Assembly: GCA_021199865.1 (NCBI GenBank) | Contig: JAJQHG010000102.1 | Location: 1 to 10,896, forward strand | Direction of reading: 5' to 3' | Origin: Methanosphaera sp. | GTDB lineage: Archaea; Methanobacteriota; Methanobacteria; Methanobacteriales; Methanobacteriaceae | DNA: 10,896 bases | Shown: positions 5,542 through 10,896 of the stretch, in pieces | How positions within the stretch are numbered: position 1 is the stretch's first letter | Layout: each line of letters opens with the position of its first letter | The notes under the pieces: generated by a model | Databases searched by the model: none | Seen by the model: the letters and a program-made list of their open reading frames with translations, nothing else | What the model was told of the DNA's origin: nothing | Made by a program: the position numbers and the translations under genes

Positions 5542-6897
5542 ATGTATATGTCAAACGGTCAATGTGATGGCTCAGGAAAATGTGTAGATGCTTGCCCTAC
5601 TGATGCAATAAAATTAGTTAACGGCAAGACAGTTAGTTGTATTACTTGTGGTAAATGTTTAAAGGTATGTCCAAACAAGGCTATATTTAAAAACCAGTAT
5701 GGTGGTTATGTAGTTGATAGGAGTAAATGTAACTTGTGTGGAATGTGTATAAACGTATGTCCAGTAAACGTTATCACAGTAAAAGACGGAAAAATCATGG
5801 GTTTATGTTCTAATTGTGGTGTTTGTGTAGAACCATGTCCAAATAATGCTAGAATGGCTAAACCATCTAAACCAGTACCAATGGAGAATGAGTTAGTCAA
5901 CAGGATTAATATTGGAACAAACCATGATGATTGTATAGAGTGTGGAAGATGTGCATATGTATGTCCATCAAACTCAATTAAATTCTCATATATTGAGCCA
6001 GGTGTATGTACAAAATGTGATACATGTATAGATATATGTCCAAGGAATGCAATCGGACCAATCGAGGAAGGCGGAGCATATAAAGTTGATATGAAGAAAT
6101 GTGCTCTCTGTTACAAGTGTTTAATTGAATGTCCAAATGATGCGATTACTGCAAGTCATTTAGAACTAACAATTAACCAGCCAGAATACGATGTAGAAAA
6201 CGATACAAAAATGATTGCATGTATTGAGTGTAAATTATGTGCTGATGCATGTCCAACAAATGGTCTACAAGTAATAAACAAGAGACTAAGATATGATGTT
6301 GATTACTGTAGCTTAGGTAACAATGTAGAAAACCATGAGCATTGTGCTAAGGACTTTGATCACGCTCCATGTGTACAAGCATGTCCTCAGGGAGTACTTG
6401 AATTCGTACCAGACTCCAAGATTACTCTAGAAGGATTATGTGTAGAATGTAGTTTATGTGTAAAAGCATGTAACTATGATGCACGTAAGTTTGGTAGAAC
6501 CACATGGGATGGTGAAATTGCATCCAATTGTCTTAAATGTGGAATATGTGTAGAAGTATGTCCAAAAGAAGCATTATCCATTGTTGATGGTCAAGTAAAA
6601 GTAAACTTTGATAAATGTGTACTTTGTGAGAAGTGTGCAATGTATTGTCCAGTAAGTGCAATACCAAAGACTACACCATTAAAGATGAAGATAGCAAGTG
6701 GATACTCTATGCTAAATAGTAAGTTATGTGTAGGATGTAACCTATGTGTAGATGCATGTGTATTTAAGGCAATTACACCTGATGAGAATGGTAATCTAAG
6801 AATCAATAATGATAGATGTATATATTGTGGTGCATGTAAGACTGCATGTCCTGCCAGAGCAATTAAAATACAAAGAGATTTCGAGGCAACAATATGA
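5542..6897 (+). CDS. ehbK: Energy-converting hydrogenase B subunit K, polyferredoxin with 14 cluster motifs
   Basis: This 451-residue soluble polyferredoxin is the likely electron wire of the complex. Twelve complete CxxCxxCxxxC motifs begin at residues 33, 63, 89, 131, 156, 187, 227, 300, 330, 359, 396 and 426. Those at 300 and 396 lack the usual Pro after the last Cys. Two more are variants. At the N-terminus, C8xxS11xxC14xxxC18P has Ser where the second Cys should be. The other has C256, then C268xxDx5C277xxxC281P, with Asp271 near the expected second Cys. This fits the 14[4Fe-4S] polyferredoxin I recall being described for the M. thermautotrophicus ehb operon. GTGGGG (5528-5533) precedes the start by eight bases. 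An ATG two codons later (5548) is an alternative. The gene overlaps ehbL by four bases (ATGA). Confidence 0.95.
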   Translation: MYMSNGQCDGSGKCVDACPTDAIKLVNGKTVSCITCGKCLKVCPNKAIFKNQYGGYVVDRSKCNLCGMCINVCPVNVITVKDGKIMGLCSNCGVCVEPCPNNARMAKPSKPVPMENELVNRINIGTNHDDCIECGRCAYVCPSNSIKFSYIEPGVCTKCDTCIDICPRNAIGPIEEGGAYKVDMKKCALCYKCLIECPNDAITASHLELTINQPEYDVENDTKMIACIECKLCADACPTNGLQVINKRLRYDVDYCSLGNNVENHEHCAKDFDHAPCVQACPQGVLEFVPDSKITLEGLCVECSLCVKACNYDARKFGRTTWDGEIASNCLKCGICVEVCPKEALSIVDGQVKVNFDKCVLCEKCAMYCPVSAIPKTTPLKMKIASGYSMLNSKLCVGCNLCVDACVFKAITPDENGNLRINNDRCIYCGACKTACPARAIKIQRDFEATI

Positions 6898-7436
6898 GTT
6901 TAGGAAAAATATTTTTAAATGGTGTCTATGTAAACCTTAAAAGGATTATCTTTGGTAGTGACTGTCATACAGATTTACAGATAAGGAATGATGCTTTAAA
7001 TGGAAATATTAAGCCATCTCCTAAGGTTGCAAAGGCTGAATGTATCGGATGTGGAGGATGTGCAAACGTATGTCCAACAAAGGCTATTGTAATGGTTCCA
7101 ATAGAACCAGTAGAAATAGCTGATGGTATAATGAAGACATCCATACCAGAGATCGATGAAATCAACTGTGTACACTGTTATCACTGTCATGACTTCTGTC
7201 CAGTTTATGCATTATTTGGTGTAGCAGCAACAATACATCCTAATGATGTTGGTAATAAATGTGAGAAGGATGTTAACAGTATGCTTCTAGATCCAAGTGA
7301 TGTACCTGATAAGAAAATCCAGTACATAGCACAATATTTAACTGATGATGCAATCATCCAGAAAAATAGAGAATTAAAAGAACAAGCACAAAAAGAAGCA
7401 GAACAAAGGGCTGCTGAAGCTAATACAGAGGGATAA
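6894..7436 (+). CDS. ehbL: Energy-converting hydrogenase B subunit L, 2[4Fe-4S] ferredoxin-type subunit
   Basis: This 180-residue iron-sulfur protein has two complete motifs: C50xxC53xxC56xxxC60P and C92xxC95xxC98xxxC102P. They should bind two [4Fe-4S] clusters, as in NuoI-like subunits that link a hydrogenase to ferredoxin. About 45 residues precede the first motif. The last 25-30 residues form a highly charged, Gln/Glu/Lys/Ala-rich stretch (about 155-178) likely to be a long helix. The start overlaps the ehbK stop (ATGA, 6894-6897), with GAGG at 6883-6886, so the two ferredoxins are probably coupled in translation. It sits directly before the small hydrogenase subunit, consistent with delivering electrons to the EhbM cluster. 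Confidence 0.93.
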   Translation: MSLGKIFLNGVYVNLKRIIFGSDCHTDLQIRNDALNGNIKPSPKVAKAECIGCGGCANVCPTKAIVMVPIEPVEIADGIMKTSIPEIDEINCVHCYHCHDFCPVYALFGVAATIHPNDVGNKCEKDVNSMLLDPSDVPDKKIQYIAQYLTDDAIIQKNRELKEQAQKEAEQRAAEANTEG

Positions 7437-7438
7437 AT

Positions 7439-7891
7439 ATGGGACTTAAAACACACTCTCGTAAAAAGGCGATACATCTCATGTTAGTATATACTGGTGG
7501 ATGTAACGGTTGTGATATTGAAATAGTTAACACAGTTTTATCTCCTAGGTTCGATATAGAGCAATATAATGTATACTTAACTTGGAATCCAAGGGAAGCT
7601 GATGTATTAGTAGTATCTGGTCCTGTAACACATTGGACAAAGGAACCCTTACTTAAAATATATGATGCTATACCAAAACCTAAGTTAGTTGTAGCTGTAG
7701 GAGCATGTGCTTTAACTGGTGGAGTATACAAGAATGTCTATGCTGATATTCCATCAGAGGAAATTGAAGGACCAGTAGAGAATGTAATTCCAGTGGATGC
7801 TAAAGTCCCTGGATGTGCAGTAAGACCAGAAGATGTTGTAGCTGGAGTAGTATCAGTAATACCTATACTACTAGAAAAGGAAGATAAATAA
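7439..7891 (+). CDS. ehbM: Energy-converting hydrogenase B small subunit (NuoB-like [NiFe] hydrogenase small subunit)
   Basis: This 150-residue protein carries the single proximal [4Fe-4S] cluster that passes electrons to or from the NiFe site. The four ligands are visible: C22xxC25 in [11 protein letters not shown]90 in [11 protein letters not shown], and C126 in VPGCAVRP. The medial and distal cluster domain of ordinary [NiFe] hydrogenase small subunits is absent, as expected for group 4 energy-converting enzymes and complex I NuoB. After the last ligand the sequence is AVRP rather than the more common PP-containing stretch. No Tat signal is present, so it faces the cytoplasm. The ribosome-binding site GAGGGAT (7428-7434) overlaps the end of ehbL. 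EhbN follows after 17 bases. Confidence 0.96.
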   Translation: MGLKTHSRKKAIHLMLVYTGGCNGCDIEIVNTVLSPRFDIEQYNVYLTWNPREADVLVVSGPVTHWTKEPLLKIYDAIPKPKLVVAVGACALTGGVYKNVYADIPSEEIEGPVENVIPVDAKVPGCAVRPEDVVAGVVSVIPILLEKEDK

Positions 7892-7908
7892 TTAGAAGGA
7901 GTATTTAT

Positions 7909-9060
7909 ATGGTTACAAAAATAGATGGAGCAACAACTTGTAATGATAAAGAAAGACAAGTTTTTGAAACAGAAATCGATATGGGTACAGTACATCCAGC
8001 AGCTTTAGAGCCTTACAGAGTCAGACTATTTGTTGAAGATGAAATAGTTAAGGATGCTGAGATAACTGTAGGTTTAAACCATAGAGGAATTGAAAGAATC
8101 ATGGAAGGTTTACCTGTAGAGAAGGCAAATGCATTAACAGAGAAGGTTTGTGGAATCTGTTCAAATGGACACATATATAACTCTTGTCGTGTAGGTGAGG
8201 GTGCAATCGGTATAGATATACCTGAGCGTGCTATTGCACTACGTGTACTTGCAGAGGAATTTGAGAGATTACACAGTCACATGTTATACTTAGGACACGG
8301 ATCAGAAGTATTATGTCATGAAACATTTGCTATGAGAATCTTCTATATTAGGGAATCTATCATGGAATTATTATACATGATGGGTGGTAACAGAGTTCAG
8401 TATGGTATAAGTGTACTTGGTGGTGTAAGACCTAGAGCAGACTTAAACCTTAAGGAACAGCAGAGAGTTCTAGACACAATGGATTACATTGACAAACACG
8501 TAGCAGAGTTTGCTGAAAGGTTTGTTGCAGATCCTATGGTAATGAGCCGTATTACTGGTACAGGTCAATTATCAAAGAAACAAGCACAGGATTTACATGT
8601 AACTGGACCATCTCTAAGAGCACAGGGTATTGAGTATGATTACAGAACAAAGATGTTCGAGTATGATGGTGTAGACTTTGATATAGTCACTGCTGATGGT
8701 GGAGATGTTAAGGCTAACATCCTTGTTAGAGTAGGAGAAATCTTTGAGTCAACAAAGATTGTAAGACAGGTAATAAACAATTTACCTAAAGGACCTATCG
8801 TTAACAGGGATTGGGAAATGGTTGACTCACCAGTATATAAGAGTTATATTGAAGTACCTCGTGGTGTATGTTTCCATTCATATGGTCTAGAAGATGGTAA
8901 AGTAAGACATAGTATTATTAGAACTCCTTCAATGTCTAATATTGGTGCAATGCAGGAAGCATGTATTGGTCATCCTTTACAGGATGCTCAACTAGCTATT
9001 GTATCATGTGACCCATGTTTTACTTGTACTGATAGAGCTATACAAGTAATTAAATTATAG
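7909..9060 (+). CDS. ehbN: Energy-converting hydrogenase B large subunit (NuoD-like [NiFe] hydrogenase large subunit)
   Basis: The 383-residue catalytic subunit catalyses reversible H2 oxidation and proton reduction. Both NiFe-binding motifs are intact: C81GIC84 with H88 in [10 protein letters not shown], and D368PCFTCTDR with C370 and C373. Other family landmarks are GLNHRGIE (55-62), the helix [16 protein letters not shown] (114-129), and GGVRPRADL (171-179). Only seven residues follow Arg376, the position after which some hydrogenases are cleaved during maturation. Whether this short tail is removed is not clear, and no maturation protease gene is in the window. AAGGAG (7896-7901) lies seven bases before the start. 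The size matches compact group 4 enzymes. Confidence 0.97.
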   Translation: MVTKIDGATTCNDKERQVFETEIDMGTVHPAALEPYRVRLFVEDEIVKDAEITVGLNHRGIERIMEGLPVEKANALTEKVCGICSNGHIYNSCRVGEGAIGIDIPERAIALRVLAEEFERLHSHMLYLGHGSEVLCHETFAMRIFYIRESIMELLYMMGGNRVQYGISVLGGVRPRADLNLKEQQRVLDTMDYIDKHVAEFAERFVADPMVMSRITGTGQLSKKQAQDLHVTGPSLRAQGIEYDYRTKMFEYDGVDFDIVTADGGDVKANILVRVGEIFESTKIVRQVINNLPKGPIVNRDWEMVDSPVYKSYIEVPRGVCFHSYGLEDGKVRHSIIRTPSMSNIGAMQEACIGHPLQDAQLAIVSCDPCFTCTDRAIQVIKL

Positions 9061-9071
9061 GAGATATTACA

Positions 9072-10055
9072 ATGGATTTAGTATCAGTTGGCTATGTAAT
9101 AGGTGCTTTTATAATTGCTATTGTAGTGAACTTATGGTTACCAGGTATTGAGAAAAAGTCTGAGGCTAGAATTCAGCAGAGACTTGGTCCAGAACTCACA
9201 AGTCCAGGTATTTACACAACTTTCAAGTTCTTCTTTAAGCAATCATTAAAGCCTTCTGCTGTATTGCCAAGATTATATAATGCATTACCTATTGTAACAT
9301 TAGTTGTAGTTGCAGTAATCTACTTACTATTAATACCACAGGTAATGGTTTCATGGACTATTTATAGTAGCCTAGTAGCTATAGTTGGATTATTAAAAAT
9401 TGAAGAAGTTGTTTACGTATTTATGAGTTCATTCTCACAATCTCTATTATCTAAAACAATGCCTTTCCCTGATAAAGCTAAAGGTGGAAAACATAGAGAG
9501 GCTAAACAATCATTCTTTGAACAGATAAGTGCAAAAAGATCATTAAAGCTTATATCATATGGTAGTTTACCATTCTATATTGCTTTATTCATACCTGCAA
9601 TCAAGACAGGAAGTATAGGATTATTTGATATAGTAATGTATCAACAAATATTTGGTCCAGTACTCTTTAGTGTTGAAGGTGTAATTGGTACAATTGTATT
9701 CTTCATAGGATTCTTAATTATACTTAACTCTAATCCTTTCGCATACATGGAAGGTCATTCAGATGTTATTGAAGGTCCACTACTTGAATATATGTCCAAG
9801 TCTAGAGCAGCATATGTAATGGCTCATGCTTTATTAATATTTACTGGTGCATGTATATACTCAACCTTATTCCTAGGTTTCCCACCAGTATGGGGCTTCT
9901 CAGTAATAATACCTGTCATTGTAAGTATAATATTAACAATTGCAGCAGCAGCTGTAAGTGCAATGGCACCATTATTTACTAACCGTGAGTTCTACCCAAC
10001 AGTTATGGGTACTAGTATGATTGCTGTTATTGGTGTTCTACTAGCTGTAATATAG
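9072..10055 (+). CDS. ehbO: Energy-converting hydrogenase B subunit O (NuoH-like membrane anchor)
   Basis: A 327-residue protein with about eight membrane helices, homologous to NuoH of complex I. This subunit links the hydrogenase module to the ion pump. The conserved first cytoplasmic loop is recognisable as RIQQRLGPELTSPG (33-46). The acidic loop is NPFAYMEGHSDVIEGPLLEY (221-240), with E227, E234 and E239. ISYGSLPF (161-168) matches the ISYE(L/M)P region. Before it, residues about 127-155 form a polar, lysine-rich insert that typical NuoH proteins seem to lack. AGGAGAT (9059-9065) overlaps the ehbN stop and is six bases from the start. EhbP follows after 17 bases. Confidence 0.95.
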   Translation: MDLVSVGYVIGAFIIAIVVNLWLPGIEKKSEARIQQRLGPELTSPGIYTTFKFFFKQSLKPSAVLPRLYNALPIVTLVVVAVIYLLLIPQVMVSWTIYSSLVAIVGLLKIEEVVYVFMSSFSQSLLSKTMPFPDKAKGGKHREAKQSFFEQISAKRSLKLISYGSLPFYIALFIPAIKTGSIGLFDIVMYQQIFGPVLFSVEGVIGTIVFFIGFLIILNSNPFAYMEGHSDVIEGPLLEYMSKSRAAYVMAHALLIFTGACIYSTLFLGFPPVWGFSVIIPVIVSIILTIAAAAVSAMAPLFTNREFYPTVMGTSMIAVIGVLLAVI

Positions 10056-10072
10056 ATGTATTAGGTGATATA

Positions 10073-10342
10073 ATGAAAATCGTATTAAGAGAACATCATA
10101 TAATAGGTTTAGGAGGCTACATTGTAGAGCTAAGAACTTCATTTAGAAACCTTATTGTTGTTAATCATAGTGATGAACCAATTAAGTTAGAAGTTCCTGT
10201 TCTTAATGATCAATGGATTGAAGATCATGAAGCACTTGGATTAGAAGTAATCCCAGTTTATGATGAGGATAACTATTTAGTCAAATGGCAAGTAGCTAAA
10301 CATAAATTAGATGAAGAAAGAAAAGCTGTAGGAATGAATTAG
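10073..10342 (+). CDS. ehbP: Energy-converting hydrogenase B subunit P (small soluble conserved protein)
   Basis: An 89-residue protein without membrane helices, rich in predicted beta strands (residues 1-60), with a charged helical C-terminus (about 70-86). I see no cofactor motif and no Cys residue. It is assigned from its position directly after the NuoH-like subunit, the place of ehbP in Methanobacteriales, and from its matching small size. The function is unknown; a peripheral or assembly role is possible. The start is preceded by AGGTGAT (10063-10069). It is the last gene of the operon here, and its stop codon lies in the loop of a terminator-like hairpin. Confidence 0.85.
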   Translation: MKIVLREHHIIGLGGYIVELRTSFRNLIVVNHSDEPIKLEVPVLNDQWIEDHEALGLEVIPVYDEDNYLVKWQVAKHKLDEERKAVGMN

Positions 10343-10399
10343 ATTTAATCCTACTTCTTATTTTTTTTAAATATTTTTTATTTTTTTATTCTATTTTTT
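10328..10399 (+). terminator. Hairpin plus oligo-T terminator of the ehb operon
   Basis: GTAGGA (10328-10333) pairs perfectly with TCCTAC (10349-10354). After one A-A mismatch, TGAAT pairs with ATTTA (one G-T pair), leaving the ehbP stop codon TAG (10340-10342) as a three-base loop. Oligo-T tracts follow at 10361-10368, 10374-10379, 10381-10387 and 10394-10399. Oligo-T tracts are the known core of archaeal intrinsic termination; a hairpin is not strictly required there. The structure is directly visible; its use is inferred. Confidence 0.65.
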
Positions 10400-10513
10400 A
10401 TTACATATTTTTAGTAACTAATTCTTTTTTATTATTAGATTATTTTTATTATTGCTTATTCTAAGATTACTTTTTATTATCCTTATTACTTTTCCATATA
10501 GTTAATGGTGTTT

Positions 10514-10532
10514 GAGTGTTTTTAAGGCACTC
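10514..10532. other. Small isolated hairpin in the ehbP-feoA spacer
   Basis: GAGTG (10514-10518) and CACTC (10528-10532) form five Watson-Crick pairs, extended by two possible G-U pairs around a five-base TTTAA loop. It lies in the least AT-rich stretch of the spacer, about 70 bases before the feoA TATA box. It might be part of a small RNA, a second terminator or a regulatory element. No function can be assigned. Confidence 0.3.
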
Positions 10533-10597
10533 CTAGAACTTTCTGTTTATTTTTAGTTATTTCAATTATCATTGTTTTTATGAATTTAGTCATACTT

Positions 10598-10609
10598 AAA
10601 CTTTATATA
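10598..10609 (+). promoter_or_regulatory. feoA promoter (BRE/TATA box)
   Basis: TTTATATA (10602-10609), preceded by AAAC (10598-10601), is a near-consensus archaeal TATA box with an A-rich BRE. Transcription would start about 25 bases downstream, near 10633, giving a leader of about 30 bases that includes the strong ribosome-binding site GGAGGT at 10652-10657. I do not see a clear iron-repressor palindrome around it. Confidence 0.6.
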
Positions 10610-10664
10610 CTATTATGAACTACTTATTATTATAGAAACATCAATTAAGATGGAGGTATAATTT

Positions 10665-10889
10665 ATGGCAAAAACAGTTGATGATTTACAACCAGGAGAG
10701 TCTGGAATAGTAAAAACACATAAGGTTAAAGGAGCTTTAGGTAAACATTTAAGAGAAATGGGTTTAGTAAATGGTACTCAAATTAAGCTTGAGAGAAAAG
10801 CACCATTAGGTTATCCTGTTGAGGTAAGATTACAGGGGTTTTCTCTAGCTTTAAGAAAAGAGGAAGCTGAATCTATTGAATTACAATAG
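10665..10889 (+). CDS. feoA: Ferrous iron transport protein A (FeoA, SH3-like domain)
   Basis: A 74-residue cytosolic protein with the full FeoA domain. LREMGLVNGTQIKLERKAPL (29-48) and the following GYPVEVRLQGFSLALRKEEA (49-68) match the SH3-like fold that interacts with the FeoB ferrous-iron permease. The length is typical. GGAGGT (10652-10657), seven bases from the start, is the strongest ribosome-binding site in the region, and the gene has its own promoter. The window ends seven bases after the stop, so the usual partner feoB, if present, lies outside. Iron supply suits a cell making Fe-S-rich Ehb, but there is no evidence of co-regulation. Confidence 0.92.
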   Translation: MAKTVDDLQPGESGIVKTHKVKGALGKHLREMGLVNGTQIKLERKAPLGYPVEVRLQGFSLALRKEEAESIELQ

Positions 10890-10896
10890 ATTAATT

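Larger units (their letters stand above)
10343..10664. other. AT-rich intergenic region between ehbP and feoA
   Basis: About 320 bases with no credible coding frame. The left part consists of oligo-T tracts belonging to the ehb terminator. The middle (to about 10490) is low-complexity T/A with ATTATT-like runs. A more complex island around 10500-10545 contains a small hairpin. The right end holds the feoA promoter and ribosome-binding site. I see no tRNA, no CRISPR repeats, and no trace of a degraded ehbQ. Confidence 0.7.

Noticed and set aside
5542..6897. Regularly spaced TGT-rich repeats suggesting a DNA repeat array
   Set aside because: They are the cysteine codons of the polyferredoxin motifs. 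The spacing is that of protein motifs and the sequences between them diverge, so this is not a CRISPR or tandem DNA repeat.
10340..10342. TAG stop codons as possible pyrrolysine codons
   Set aside because: TAG ends six genes here (ehbE, ehbG, ehbN, ehbO, ehbP and feoA), each at the expected protein length and with a ribosome-binding site or terminator nearby, so TAG is an ordinary stop.
10343..10490. Degraded ehbQ or another pseudogene after ehbP
   Set aside because: The stretch is low-complexity T/A with many stops in all frames and no recognisable protein fragment.

Overview
The window is very AT-rich archaeal DNA from a hydrogenotrophic methanogen of the order Methanobacteriales. The main reason is an unbroken set of sixteen genes (ehbA to ehbP) for the energy-converting membrane [NiFe] hydrogenase Ehb, in the same order as I recall for Methanothermobacter thermautotrophicus. 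Supporting signs are archaeal ribosome-binding sites (GGAGG and GGTGAT), TATA boxes, and long oligo-T tracts after the operon. The strong A/T bias in codon use and the T-rich spacer fit Methanosphaera best, with Methanobrevibacter as the alternative. The genus is inference from composition; the Ehb assignment is firm.

Layout. Positions 1-84 hold a putative promoter with two adjacent perfect inverted repeats. A membrane-bound YdjM-type metal-dependent hydrolase follows (85-807). A 147-base gap (808-954) carries the putative ehb promoter. The ehb operon fills 955-10342, all on the plus strand, with genes overlapping or separated by no more than 33 bases. A hairpin across the ehbP stop codon plus oligo-T tracts forms a likely terminator. 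A 321-base AT-rich spacer follows, with one small hairpin and a clear promoter for feoA (10665-10889). The window ends just after feoA.

How the parts work together. EhbM (small subunit, one proximal [4Fe-4S] cluster) and EhbN (large subunit, NiFe site) form the hydrogenase module. EhbL (2[4Fe-4S]) and EhbK (14 cluster motifs, two of them non-canonical) are the likely wiring to soluble ferredoxin. EhbO (NuoH-like) anchors the module to the membrane. EhbF (NuoN/MrpD-like) and EhbA, B, C, D, E, H and I, which resemble parts of Mrp antiporters, form the ion-translocating arm. EhbG, EhbJ and EhbP are Ehb-specific proteins of unknown role. The complex couples ferredoxin/H2 electron transfer to an ion gradient. 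In autotrophic methanogens it is thought to use the gradient to make reduced ferredoxin for biosynthesis. In Methanosphaera, which reduces methanol with H2, it has been proposed to run the other way and conserve energy.

I found no wholly new system here. The points most worth a second look are the twin palindromes at the left end, the non-canonical ferredoxin motifs in EhbK, the altered charged residues in EhbF, a coupled mini-ORF between ehbE and ehbF, and the absence of ehbQ after ehbP.
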